DNA of 64,000 nt. It comes from Phytophthora sp. 'mugwort'. Taxonomy: Eukaryota > Oomycota > Peronosporomycetes > Peronosporales > Peronosporaceae. The DNA is taken from the NCBI GenBank assembly GCA_033558025.1, contig JAUCEF010000003.1, positions 434,001-498,000 on the forward strand. Direction: 5' to 3'. How positions within the stretch are numbered: the first letter of the stretch is position 1; the number at the start of each line of letters is the position of its first letter. Both the position numbers and the translations under genes were made by a program. The notes beneath the pieces are model-generated. The model did not search any database. It worked only from the letters and a program-made list of their open reading frames with translations, and was not told the DNA's origin. Positions 1 through 11,377 of this stretch are shown piece after piece.

Positions 1-227
1 AACGCAACAGACGCTGAAAGTAGCGACGTGTTTTCTATTCATGACCAGTCCCGAGGACGCCAAACGGAATTCTTAGTCGTTGGTCCTATTATGCTGCCGT
101 CGCATCCACCTCGAGGGCTTTTGTTCACGACAGCGAAGAAATCGTCAGTGTTCAAGTTTCCCGACAAGCCCAGCCGAACCAATCATTAAACCACGTCTGA
201 AGTCGACCCAAGAGCAACTACTGTACA

Positions 228-1173
228 ATGTCACACGCAACCGCTGTGTTGGTATTTCGTATCCTCGCGGGGTGCTCCTACCTCGTCATGCTCAGCAGCC
301 CCTCGCTCAACATCTACCGAGTGTATAAAGCCCGAAGTGTCGGCATCCAGTCCATCTTCCCGCTGGTGGCTCTTCTCGCTAATTCTCATCTTTGGTACGA
401 TTTAGCCTGCGATAATTGTAGCATGCAAGAGGTGCTAAAATTCTGTTAATTCTCGTTGCTATAGGATGATGTACGGTTACTTGGCTAAAATCTACTTCCC
501 CGTCTTCTCCTGCTTCCTCGTCGGAGACTTTGCCGCTGTCATCTACCTCACCATTTACTACCGCAACTGCGACAACCGCCGGTATGCTGTCCGCTCGATC
601 GCCACTGTGTCCGTTCTGCTCTTCATCTTGACTTTCTATGCGGTTTTGGGCGGCTTTGGTGCCACCAACCAAACTCGGCACGAAGTAAGTACAATACTCG
701 GTTTCTTCGCCGACTTCGCTAGCGTCTGCCTGTACTGTGCACCGATGGAGAAGTTGTACATGGTGCTCAGACACAAATCGGCTGCGTTCATTAATCTGCC
801 CATGGTGCTGGCCGGCTATATGAACAACATGATCTGGCTGACATTCGGGAGTCTGTTGGGCAATTGGTTTATGATTTCAATCAACATTTTCTTCTTCACG
901 ATGAACTCGATCACGCTGGTCGTATACCACATCTATGATCCGAGGACACACCCGCTGGCGGAAGGTTGGGGCAAGAAGGTCGTCGATGAGAATGAAGATA
1001 CCGAGAAGCACCCACTCAAGGAAGACACGACATTTCTAAATGAAGAAGATCAAGACGAGGAGTTTGTCGTGATCCAAGTTTCGGGAGATTCTCCGACCGC
1101 CAATAAGGTCGAGGTACCACGTCCCCAACGCGACGGGATCCGGTCGCCTGCGGTGCCAACTAACCGTTCGTAG
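228..1173 (+). CDS. SWEET-family sugar transporter 1 (two exons)
   Basis: Predicted bidirectional, energy-independent sugar transporter of the SWEET (MtN3/saliva) family in a cell membrane. Exons are 228-394 and 465-1173; the 70-nt intron (395-464) has GT..AG ends and splits a Trp codon (phase 2), giving 291 aa. Seven hydrophobic segments can be read, arranged as two three-helix MtN3 repeats joined by a linker helix. Family-like cores include SSPSLNIYRV in repeat 1, and LPMVLAGYMNNMIWLTFGS with the Asn typical of the substrate path in repeat 2. The C-terminal tail from about residue 240 is acidic and hydrophilic, as in cytosolic SWEET tails. The start is set by agreement of the first exon with three paralogues in this window (5580-6488, 8377-9298, 46018-46891), which share the intron position. 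It is closest by eye to the 5580-6488 copy. Which sugar is carried cannot be read from sequence. Confidence 0.93.
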
Positions 1174-2111
1174 TAAAATGCTACCGGTACGTCGGCCACA
1201 AGATTCCCCCAAAAATTAATCCCCAGAATTCGAGGATAAAAGTAAAATATTTATACAGTGTCGTACTGGCATTTTTTTAGGATCCTTGTGGCCGACAAGT
1301 TGTAGGCGCATCTCTAGGCAAAGTGTAAGAATCCACGGGCCAGAATTCACCATTGGAACAGGTCCTCACGTCACTGTGGCATAAAAGCCGGATCACACCG
1401 TAGAGACCGTCGCATGACGGCGTGGACGGAAATTTTACACACCTTCCAGAAGTGCTGGAAATTTGACAACCCCACGATACGAATAGGAATAAGATACTCC
1501 GATGCCTGCAGCTTCTCGTAGACGTGTCTGCATCGTTGTGGTATTACTCTTCTAGGATCAATCTCCAGTTCTTCGATATGTATTTCCCCCCTTGGAACCG
1601 CCATTATTACTGACGAACACACAATTGAAGTCTCCATCCTGAAATCCAGACGCCATATGGTCTTCATGACACACTCAGAGTGGTGGATTATCACAATGTA
1701 CCGCATGTCGATTGGCCGAAATCCACTACCCAACCCAAAAAGAATCCACGCTGTGTTGGATACACTGGCTGAGCTCAAAAATTTGAATGCCGCGCCACGC
1801 CTTTCCTCACATCCAATACACCAGTAGCACACATTCTGTAAAATGACCGCTTTTCTTACTTAACCCAAGTCCTCATCACCTCAGCAATTAATATTCCTTC
1901 CATACTTCCCGTAGCGTCAACGTTTTAAATTTTGACCGCTTCCGGTCCAATATGCACAGAGCAAAAAGCGGGGAAGGGGGATAAGGCACAAAGCGAAAGA
2001 AGGAACGCAAACTGCGGCAGGCACTCGGCTTGGCCTTCCTCCGCCGCTTCCGTGCTTCCTCTTAAGCGCCACCTTCGCCGCCTTTCGCGGTCCCCTCCAA
2101 CCGCCGTCCAA
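1174..2111. other. Intergenic region with inverted repeat and one unrecognised ORF
   Basis: This stretch separates SWEET 1 from the kinase gene. It holds a 12-bp perfect inverted repeat (listed separately). It also contains a 153-codon minus-strand ORF (1371-1832) whose translation matches no family I know and has no signal peptide, membrane segment or clear motif; I treat it as doubtful. The last 200 bases are a purine-rich leader in frame with the kinase gene, with an upstream ATG at 1932. Confidence 0.5.
1191..1296. repeat. Inverted repeat downstream of SWEET 1
   Basis: Perfect 12-bp arms GTCGGCCACAAG (1191-1202) and CTTGTGGCCGAC (1285-1296) flank about 82 bases. Looser complementarity extends both ways, to about 25 bp per arm. 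The repeat begins 17 bp after the SWEET 1 stop codon, so it is either a structured 3' UTR/termination element or a small MITE-like insertion. No target-site duplication was recognised. Confidence 0.6.
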
Positions 2112-4933
2112 ATGTCGACCAGCGGCAGCATGCGCAGCCCCGGACAGGGTGGCACCATCAGCAAGCGCTTCAACAAGGCGCGGAGACGCGGCAACAGCCA
2201 GGGCGAGGCCCTCTCCAGTGGCAGCAGCGGCGCCTTCGGAGGCATGAGCCCCGTCGGCAGCTTCGGTAGCAATGGGCTCAGCTCGCGCAACACCATCAGC
2301 TTCGGCAAGCCTGCGGGTGCTGCGCTGTCCTCGTCCCCCGCGGCGACGACGCCCGGTCACCACATGAGCGCACTCAAGGACGACTCGTCGGGCTTTGTGT
2401 CGAGCAAGACGGGCTTCCTCACGAAGCGTGCCATGTCGAGCATGGACGCCTTTGCCAACTGGAAGGAGCGGTTCTTCGTCCTGGCCGAGGGCCACCTGTC
2501 CTACTACAAGCAAGGCGGAGGTTTCTTCAACACTGGCAAGGAGGACATAGTTCACCTTAAAGGCGAACTGGAGCTTACGCCTGATACGATCGTCCGGAAG
2601 AGCAATATCGATGACAAGGCCAACTGTTTCGAGGTGGTGACCCCCACCAAGAAGATGTTCTGCCAGGCCAGCACGGCCAGGGAGATGGAGGACTGGGTCA
2701 AGTCAGTCCGAGCTCATATTAATGCTCTGAAGAAGAGTCAAATGCGCGGCAGTTTCCACGACTCGGCCCCCGGAGCAGGCGTAAATCTGGCTGCGTCTGG
2801 TGGTCCTGGAGTCACGGCAGGGATCGGCGCAATGGTGCAAGGCAGCTCAATGGAGACGGACTATTCGCGCCCTAGCATGCTCGAAGACCACGAAATTGTC
2901 CGAGGTGCGGACAAGTCGTCAGACCCCAAGGACATTGTCATTAAGCAGCTGTTGGAGGAGAACCGGTCGCTACGTGAACAGCTGACAATGAAAGACCAAG
3001 TGATTCACGAATTGGAGACAAATGGAGGACGATCGGTGGATGCCCCGGCAGTTGGAGCGGGAAAATTGAGATCGACGGCGCCGCAGATGATTTTGGATCT
3101 GCGAGATGTGAAAAAGAAACAGTTTCAGCTTTTCGATGCTGCAGAAGTGGGCAACTGGCACTTGATTGCCACATTGCTGCGTGATAATGTCGTGGATGTG
3201 AATGGCGTGGGCATTAATCAGACGTCGGCGCTGCATCTCGCCGCACGCAACAATCACCCGAATGCAGTCAAGGAGCTGCTAGCGCGTGGCGCTGACCCGT
3301 CCGCGCGTACAGGCGACAGCTACACGGCGCTGCATATTGCTGTCCAGGCGGGCAACGTTGAGTGAGTGCTGACGAAGTGGATCTTTGTGGTTGTTGTGGT
3401 TCTTTTGTACTCATCGTGTCTTGTGTGTACAGGTGCGTGAAGGAACTTCTAGATGCAGATGCGGATCCAAACGTCACGGACTACCAGGGGAATGCTGCTA
3501 TCCACATGGCAGCTGAATCAGGTGATATCCCCACAGCGAAACTGTTGGTGGCACGTGGCGCTCGTATTGATGCACCTAATGCGAGTGGCAGTCTTCCTGT
3601 TCATTTGTCACCGATTGGTCATCCGATTCGCGTGCTTCTTGGCAGTGGTTCGAACTTGGCTGCTACCAATCCGTCTCAGCCCCCGAAGCCACGCAATGAG
3701 ATGGCAGAACGTGAGGGGAATGCGACACAAGTTGGCCACTTGGCATTCAAGAACAAGTACCAGAAGGACCTTGCTCTGGGTCCCCGTGATTTCGAGTTTG
3801 TTAAGGTGCTTGGCCGCGGGGCATTCGCCAAGGTGTATTTGGTGCGTGGTAAGGGATCGAACCGCGACAAGTGGTACGCTTTGAAGGCGTATAACAAGCA
3901 GGCTATCGTGCAGAAGAACCAGGCACAGTACATCCACACAGAGAAGGCAGCGCTGCAAGCGTGCTCGGATCACCCTTACATTGTGACGTTGTACTACGCG
4001 TTCCAGTCACAAGACCGCCTGTTCTTGGTCATGGAGTACTGTGGTGGTGGCGACTTGCTCTCAGCGCTTACTCGACGGAAGGCTTTCACTGAGAGTGAGG
4101 CGGCCTTTTACATTGGTGAAATCGCGCTGGCTCTGTCGCATCTTCACTCGAAGAACATCGTGTTCCGCGACCTTAAACCTGAAAATGTTGTGATGGACTT
4201 GGATGGTCACTGTTTGCTGACAGACTTTGGTATCTCGAAGGAGGGGATCAAGGACCACACGTCGGCCAACACGTTCTGTGGTTCTCCCATGTACCTTGCT
4301 CCAGAAATGCTGTCGCGTTCTGGTCATGGTTTCGCTCTGGATTGGTACTCGGTGGGTGCGCTGCTGTTTGAATTGCTCACTGGTCTGCCGCCATTCTACA
4401 CGAACGATAAGAAGCAGCTCTTCCACAATATTCTTCGTGGCCACCTGGTGATCCCAGAGTACCTGTCGCCTAATGCTCGCGACCTTATTCAGAGATTATT
4501 GCACCGTGACCCAAAGCAACGACTGGGTTCCGGCCCTACGGGCGACCGCGAGATCTTCGACCACCCGTTCTTTGCGGGCATCAACTGGGAGAAGCTCAAG
4601 GCGCGTGAGTTGTCTCCTCCGTTCCAGCCTAAGATCCAGAAGGACCCGTCGGGTGTGCCCGACACGTCGAACTTCCCGCAGGCGTTTACGGACCAGGAGA
4701 TTTCCGAGATGGAGCGGGGTTTCGACCTGATGGACCCGAACGCAGCCCAGGTGCAGCGTCCGAACCCGAACGGACACAAGGATGACAAGCGTCTGTTTAA
4801 GGACTTCGACTTCACACCGGAGCTTCAATTGGACAACGAGGCGAAGCAGTTCGAGCAGCTTGCACTTCAACAGAACAGTTTTAAGAACCTGCCGCCGCCG
4901 GCTCTGCTCGAGACGGATGAGTACAGCATCTAG
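2112..4933 (+). CDS. PH-ankyrin-AGC protein kinase (two exons)
   Basis: A signalling serine/threonine kinase with an unusual regulatory front end. Exons are 2112-3361 and 3433-4933 (71-nt GT..AG intron, phase 2), 916 aa. Reading from the N-terminus: a Ser/Gly-rich low-complexity region (1-90); a PH domain (about 98-207), likely binding phosphoinositide; a short coiled coil (about 272-303); about four ankyrin repeats (340-490); and an AGC-type kinase domain from about 537. The kinase shows the glycine loop GRGAFAKV (544-551), Lys568, FRDLKPEN with Asp662, DFG at 681, activation-loop Thr697 in NTFCGS, and APE. A C-terminal AGC tail carries a hydrophobic-motif-like FKDFDFT (about 872-878). All catalytic residues are present, so it should be active. 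An in-frame ATG at 1932 would add 60 basic, Ser-rich residues; I prefer 2112 because the extension looks like 5' UTR. PDK1-type activation through Thr697 is inferred from the family. Confidence 0.93.
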
Positions 4934-5579
4934 ACGCCACCAGAAATTGTGAGGCTCTGCCCAAGGAAGGCAGCCGTCTGCGCCCTGAAGACAGTGAAGC
5001 GAGTGAGGAATACCCTTGATACATAGTGGAACGAACCAACGTGCAAGTGAAGGAGGGACGGGGAACGAACATCGAGCGAAGAGGGATGCAGCGGATTCAA
5101 CAGGGTAGCTAGACAGCTTGATTGGGTAGTTTGAATTTGCGTTAATGTAGGAAGACGAGTTGAGCAGAAATCGTGGACACTTCAAGTGGGAAACCGAACC
5201 AAATGACAAACAAAGAATCACAATCTGTATAGCTCATTTATTGTCGTGTACGTCTGAAGTATTTCAGTATGTTGATACACCTTTATTCAAATACTACAGT
5301 AGTATAGTAGTATAATAGCATTACTAATGTTATATTAGTAATACAATTATACTATTATACTACTGTAGTATTTTGTGTAGTATTACACAAGTACTACGTG
5401 TTAGACTTAACAGTGCAACGATAGCAGAAAATAACATGAAAAGCGTTCAATGTAGCTGCAGTTGTCAGCCAAATATAATTATATGTGCTACTGCTGCTCG
5501 ACTATCAGAACAGCATATATATACTATAAACCTACACTACGGACTCCCACAAGATAACGATTGTGAAGTATGTATTTCT
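4934..5579. other. Convergent intergenic region with AT-rich palindrome
   Basis: This is the shared 3' flank of the kinase gene (plus) and SWEET 2 (minus). Its main feature is a long AT-rich inverted repeat at 5289-5373, listed separately. No coding sequence is recognised. Confidence 0.6.
5289..5373. repeat. Long AT-rich palindrome
   Basis: The outer arms read AAATACTACAGTAGTA.. from 5289 and ..TACTGTAGTATTT to 5373, in mirror complement. The left arm carries one extra TAGTA unit. A nested pair, ATTACTAAT / ATTAGTAAT, forms the inner stem. The whole unit could fold into an extended hairpin of about 85 nt. It lies between two convergent genes. A 14-nt word, ACTATTATACTACT, recurs at 23331-23344 downstream of the ABC transporter, so this is probably a family of small elements (MITE-like) or 3'-end structures. 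Confidence 0.7.
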
Positions 5580-6488
5580 CTAATCCGCGCGAGCGGGTAC
5601 AATGGGGGAGCGCATGGCCTCGTACTGGGGGCTGGGCAGGTTGAAGTTCTTCTTGTCCTTCTTGTCGGCGTCCGAAGGGTCCACCGAGATCTGGAGCTGG
5701 ACATCGTCCTCCTCCGAGTTCTCGTTCGAGTTAGTGTCCCAGCCATCCTTGAGCGGATGCGTCTTGGGGTCGTAGATGTGGTACAACACGAGCGTGAAGG
5801 TGCTCATAGTGAAGAAGAAAATGTTGATGGAAATCATAAACCAGTTCGTGATCAATGAGCCGTACGTCAGCCAAATCATGTTGTTGGCGTAGCCTGCGAG
5901 CACCATCGGGAGGTTGATAAACACTGCCGACTTGTGCTTGAGCACCTGGAACAGCTTCTCCATTGGCGCGCAGTACAGACACAGACTGGCAATATCGGCA
6001 AAGAAGCCGAGCACAGTGCTGACGCCATGACGAGATTGGTTCGTGTAGCCGAGACCACCGACAATAGCGTAGGCGCTGAGGATAGCGATGATGATAACCG
6101 TTGTAGCAATTGAACGCACGACGTAGCCACGGTTGTTTGAGTATCGGTAGTAAATGGTCAAATAGACGATAGCGGCGAAGTCACCGACGAGAAAGCACGA
6201 GAAGACAGGGAAATAAATCTTGGCTAAGTATCCATACATCATCCTGTAGTCATAATGAAACAAGAGAGAAATTTAGTGACTCCAGCTCTGTCATAGTGCG
6301 TTCAACCGTGACAATACGCACCAGATATGAGAGTTTGCGAGCAACGAGACGAGCGGAAAAATGGACTGCACACCGACGCTCTTGGCCTTATGAACCCGAT
6401 AGATGTTGAGGGACGGACTGGTTAGCATGACCAGGTAGGAGCAACCAGCGAGGATGCGGAAGACGAGCACTGCGGCGTCGTGGGACAT
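5580..6488 (-). CDS. SWEET-family sugar transporter 2 (two exons)
   Basis: Second SWEET gene. Exons are 6488-6322 and 6243-5580; the 78-nt intron (6321-6244) is phase 2 at the same Trp codon as in SWEET 1, giving 276 aa. Seven membrane segments form two MtN3 triple-helix repeats. Repeat 2 contains the core LPMVLAGYANNMIWLTYGS. The C-terminal tail is acidic (EDDVQLQIS-like) and ends near APSP-type low complexity. It is clearly the sister of SWEET 1: both share SPSLNIYRV, GDFAA and LTIYYR, while the copies at 8377 and 46018 share a different signature. The gene converges on the kinase gene. A TCACTTC-type initiator lies 34-40 nt upstream of the ATG. No lesion is visible, so it should be functional. 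Confidence 0.93.
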
Positions 6489-6521
6489 CTTGACTGTTTG
6501 TGTAGGTTGTGACGAGTAGTT

Positions 6522-6528
6522 GAAGTGA
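6522..6528 (-). promoter_or_regulatory. Possible initiator (Inr) of SWEET 2
   Basis: On the minus strand the sequence reads TCACTTC, which fits the TCAYTYY oomycete initiator consensus, 34-40 nt upstream of the SWEET 2 start codon. This is the usual distance for a short oomycete 5' UTR. Such a short degenerate motif can occur by chance. Confidence 0.35.
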
Positions 6529-8376
6529 TACCGCAGTCTCAGAGGCGGTACTAGAGCTGCTGTTTTTCTAGTTGGCTGTGGGGCTGATGCAGCAAATTGG
6601 ATAATGACCAGAGCACCCATCGGCTTGGAGGCCGTCCGTCGCGGGACGAAAATGGCGGCACGGCTGCATAAGTGCACGCGTGTGGTGACTGGTTGAGAAA
6701 TCCAGACTCGGTGTACAGTACATAGGATTGTAGTCACTGTACTGTAGGTGTCGCATCCCAAGCAGCGCGCTCGTCACATGGCACCGAGTCCCCAAATTGC
6801 CAGCACCGGGCCAATTGAGTGTCTGTAATAACTCAAAAGCGAGGTATTTGGTAATAACGTCAAACGAAGATGGGATATGAGCCGACCAAATGCCAAATGG
6901 GATTTATCGTTGCGTGTCTAGGCTCCGATGAAGCCCAAGGCGAAGAACACGCGAGAAACGCGGTAATGGAAGCTATTTGTGCGCAGTTGTGAGCAAGCGA
7001 GCGCCAGTGTGCCGGGCTGGCAGCGATAAAGCCGGCAGTGCTGCGTTGGCCGGTGTGCCACGGCGCGGTTAATCACGACGATAACCCAACGGCGGCAACA
7101 TGCGGGAGCGGTGCCGCTAGCTCCCCAGCCAGCCCGGTCTGTAGCGCGCAAAACGTTAAAACGATACCAGCCTCGTCTTTGGAGCGCGCAGCATGTCTCC
7201 AAGCAGCGTTTCTGACTGAAGTTCCTGCTGTTTTTGCAACGGACGCATGCCCGTTCAGTGCTCAAACGTGTTCCTATCCCTGCAGGCATCATGTGCCTCG
7301 AACACTGTCCTCGAAACCCGCACGCAGCTCGAAACTGTTGAGTTCACGACGTAGTCTTAACAAATATTCGTTGCGGAGCTTAATTTTTTAAAAATAGATG
7401 ACTGGCACGGTCCTGTCAACGCCCATAATGGTTATAAAGCGCATAGACGCGAGTGCACGTTCGGACGGCGTGCTACCGCGCAAATGATCGTTGTCAGCAT
7501 CTCGGAAATGGGCTATACCATCGACATCGCCGCGTAAACGAATATCAGCAGTCAGGCGAACACGAGCGCGCTACCGGCAAGCTGGCGGAGGCGACACGAC
7601 AAATGACCAGCGTGGCGTCTTCTGGCTTTGAACTTGCCGCTCGGTGGCGGGGGAACATGATTTCGCTTCAACTATGGGACGCGGTGGTGCGTGGGAATTG
7701 CGATCTTCCGTGTACATGTACAAACTCGTGGATGCTGACCGTTGTACTTGTAGTAGCGTAGCGACACCGATGCGCAAACAAACTCACCAGCGGAAGCTGA
7801 GCATGCAAGGTTAGGCTCGACGGCACCGATGACTCTGGAAAAGTACGACAGTTCTGCGAGATCATTCCGCAGCTTTTGTTGTTTTTAGATTGTTTGAGTG
7901 GCAGCCATGCAGCAGTATGGCGATGAAACGATGTCCCGTCGTGTTTGACGAGGTCGGCAACGTGGGGTCAGGAAATCTCGTTGGTGTCGTTTACTGTTAA
8001 CGCCCCAAGCAGAAACTGAAGCAGAGTGGGAGAGTCACGAAGCGCAGCCCATCCTTCGCTAAACTCGTTGCGCTACGACGCTTTAGCCGCAGCCTCGACC
8101 ACGAACAGTGCTTCACTCACTGCGTACGAGTCTCTTATTGATAAAGCACTGCGTCGTCGAGACCGAGAGCCTTTCGTGATCTTATGTCCTTCATACAGGC
8201 CGATGACGAGCATAGCAACATGCAACGACAACCGCTAATGCCGGTCCTCCGCTTAAGTTCGTATTACGTCATTATCCCGTCTATGGATACTGTTAAATTC
8301 GGAAAAATGTCCAAGTGGACAGATAAACATAGAGCGTACTTTGACGTAAGTTCGGATTTGACAGTATACGTAGCTT
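6529..8376. other. Intergenic region, no gene recognised
   Basis: About 1.8 kb between the SWEET 2 promoter and the 3' end of SWEET 3. Short open frames occur on both strands, but none has a recognisable domain, consistent start or codon pattern like the neighbouring genes. The 7.0-7.3 kb part is GC-rich (GCCGGC, GCGCG words) and may be old repeat sequence. I see no RNA gene. Confidence 0.5.
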
Positions 8377-9298
8377 CTACACTCTATTGCTAATGGCACC
8401 CCGCAGATCCTCAAGCGGGGACGAAAGGCACGAGTACTCGGGACTGGGTAGATTCGTGAGCGACTTCTTGGACGTCTTCGTCTCGAGGTGCGGCGCCATG
8501 TCGATGGTGACGGAGATCTGCGCCTCGTTAACGTCATTATTGTCACCTGTATGGGCGTCCCAGCCGTCCTGGAGCGGGTGCGTCTTGGGGTCGTACTTAA
8601 TGTACAGGCACATGGTGAACGTGTTGACCGTGATGAAGAGGATGTTGATGAACATAATGAACCAGTTGGTGATGAGAATGCCATACGTGAGCCACACAAT
8701 GTTGTTCGCGATACCGGCATACACCATGTGCACGTTGATGAAGACAGCTGACTTGTGCTTCAGAACTTGGAAGAGCTTCTCCATGGGGGCGCCGTACAGG
8801 CTGATACCGGCACAGTCAGCGAAGATACCAAGAACGGTACTGACACTCGAGGATGACTGGCCAGTGTAGCCCAGACCGCCGACGATAGCGTAGATTGTGA
8901 TGAGACCGAGAACTGAGAGAAAAACTGCCAGAGTGCGGATCACGTAGCACTTGTCGGAACAGTAGTAAGTGTACACGGTCAAGAACACTACGGCACAAAA
9001 CTCGCCGTATAAGAAGCAGGAGAACACTGGGAACCACATATCCTCAAGGTAACCGTACATCATCCTAAAGAAAGAAAGAGATAGCGTTAGCAATGCGGAT
9101 ATATTTACTAAGGAGACAACAGGAGACGTACCACACGTGTGAATTTGCGAGGAGAGCCGCGAGGGGGAAGACGGAGGCAACGCCGACGTGCTTTTGCTTG
9201 TGGATTCGGTGCATCAGCAGCGATGGACTGGAGACCATGCAAATTGTAGCGATACCGGAAAGGATCCGGAAGATCAGGATAGCTGTGTCCTTGGACAT
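8377..9298 (-). CDS. SWEET-family sugar transporter 3 (two exons)
   Basis: Third SWEET gene. Exons are 9298-9132 and 9064-8377, with a 67-nt phase-2 intron (9131-9065) at the conserved Trp codon; 284 aa. Two MtN3 repeats make seven membrane segments. Repeat 1 contains SSPSLLMHRIHKQKHVGVAS, nearly the same as in the copy at 46018, so these two form a second subfamily distinct from SWEETs 1 and 2. Repeat 2 contains NVHMVYAGIANNIVWLTYGI. The hydrophilic C-tail ends in Ser/Leu-rich sequence. An ATG further upstream in frame (9376) is not favoured because homologous first exons start at the MSKD-type methionine. It is transcribed in the same direction as SWEET 2. Confidence 0.93.
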
Positions 9299-11377
9299 GA
9301 TGCTGTGTGTGTGTTTATAAGGTCTGGGAGAACTCTGGAAGAGTGTGGGGATACCGCCGGGGCGAAGCGAATGCAACGGATGCCGACAATGTGTGCATAC
9401 GATTGGTGGTGGGCTGCTCGGAGTCCTTCACGGAAAAATGAATAATGAGAGCAGATAATGCAGTCGATTCGTCGTAGCTTGGAGGACCTCGGCTCCGTAT
9501 CGGATTGAAAGTGTCCAGCTCCGTTAAGCTTTTTTTTCGCACTCCGGACTGTTAAAGTGTCGCAACGACAAGAGTACGATGCGATGTACGTAGCGACCTG
9601 GCACGGAGCGAGCCAATCGCAGCGCAGTGAAGATCATCGGAACGCTTGCGGTGGGTGGGAGAGCAGCGATGGAGAGCGCTGCCGTCCATGCAATTTCTTA
9701 TCAGCACGGGGGGTCCTCGAGTCCCGTGCGTCACCAAAACGGAATGACGCAAAGCTCGACCAGAGACTGGGCAAGTCGCTACGTCGCGCTGGATTTGCAT
9801 GAGGAGTGCGATTTTAATAAAATAAGCTTAGGAGAGACTCGCTCTTGCCAGGGTCAAGACTTGAGCCACGACAGCAGCCGAGGCGGTTGCTGTCGTGTGC
9901 TGTACGACGTCAAATGTTGCAGAGGATTGCTTTTGCACAGGCGTGAAGGTTTGATCGCTAGTAGCGAGGCGCCTGAGCTGTAATCAAGCAAGCACATCTT
10001 CGTATCTTCATGCGTCACTTGGTTGTGAGACAGGGGCACACGTTTGCGTCATGACTGTCAGAGCGAAGTACACAAGTTTTTTTGAAAAATTTCAGGTGGA
10101 TTGGTGCGTTGGCACCACCGGTGACATCTGTCAACGTCATTGCCGCATACGGTGCTTCTCTAGCCACCACTGTACTGACCTTCTCGATACGGTATGTGCA
10201 TGCAGTTTTCGCCATGCGGAGGCCAATGCAAGGTACATGAACCTCATCACTGGAGCATGATACCACTCACGGTCTCACATGTCGTGGGCCCCACAGCTCA
10301 GTTCGCGATGCACTCTCCCGCCTGTACGTCGCCGACGACTCGCCGGACATGCACCACCGTAACGCTGGTGCTGTACCGCCTTCAATCCCCGTGAGCGTAT
10401 TTACGATAGCATTATCGTAACCTGTCAGTTTCATGCATGTGCTCGACCTGCTTTCGGCTCTAAGTGTTAGTGGAGTGGGAACAACTTGGCGTTGGCTTCG
10501 AAAAATGTGCACGTGGCCGTTATAACATGGTTTGAATGGGGCGCTACTTTATATGAAACGGTTGGGGGCGTCTTGGTTGCCCACGCAGCGCATTGCGATG
10601 ACAGTAGTTGATACCAGTACCGTAGTAGTATATGGTGGACGTTGTCGCTAATCTGAACTTAGAGTGGTAGTTTTTATGGAGCTCTAACCTAAATGAGGGA
10701 TAGGCATCTGTGCTCTTCTGCTCGACGATGTCGCAGTTGCGAATGGTGTTTGGGTGAGTCGATCTCGCTAGAAGGAGCGCCATACGCTACTTGCGATTCA
10801 CAATGTAGGGCAAACGGAACGGGAACATTTGACGTAACAGACAAATGTGAGTTTGTGAATAATTTTACAAAAAAGGCAAATCAATTATTGAATAATTGCT
10901 TTGTTTTGATCAGATTTTTCAGATTTTTTATGTTTTAAATTTTGTTATTTTTGCACAATATTAATTGTTCTAATTTTGTGAAACTTAATGAGATATTGTA
11001 TGCATTATTAGGGTAGTTTTAATATCAGTTTGACTACAGATCACAGCGAGGTCAGTATAGCGTCATCTGTTAGCCCCAAACACTTCCCCATTGGCCTTGG
11101 CGCCCAACGAAGGCGGCACCGCCTCCTTCGTTCAGGCGACAATGCATCTGGGTCGTCAGTTGGTGCAGACATCCGGGCGCCGGCTCCAGCAACTGCTGCT
11201 TGTACTCGATGTTGTTGGGGGCAATTACGCACGCATGGAGGACGAGAGGGTGCTGCGTCTGCGGCCCGGGACAGACCGCACTTTGGTTTTCCTCACCAAC
11301 CTCTAAGCACCCCTCCTCCCTGTCGCAAGGGCCAGTTTGATACTGGTAGCATTTATTGGTCAAAGTTCAAGTAATCA
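9299..11377. other. Intergenic region with AT-rich block
   Basis: Upstream flank of SWEET 3, then about 1.9 kb without a recognised gene. A TATAAA-like word lies about 20 nt upstream of the SWEET 3 start. Positions about 10855-11010 are strongly AT-rich with T- and A-runs and differ sharply from their surroundings. Shortly after, 11340-11377 looks like the leader just before a retroelement gag start. It may include an old LTR, but matching LTR ends were not found. Confidence 0.5.

Noticed and set aside
1371..1832. 153-codon minus-strand open frame between SWEET 1 and the kinase gene
   Set aside because: No domain, signal peptide or homologue recognised; kept only as a note in the intergenic entry.
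1917..2555. 212-codon minus-strand open frame opposite the kinase N-terminus
   Set aside because: Ala/Gly/Arg-rich shadow of a GC-rich low-complexity coding region.
4496..5221. 241-codon minus-strand open frame over the kinase 3' end
   Set aside because: Arg/Leu-rich shadow of the kinase coding sequence with an upstream part in noncoding DNA.
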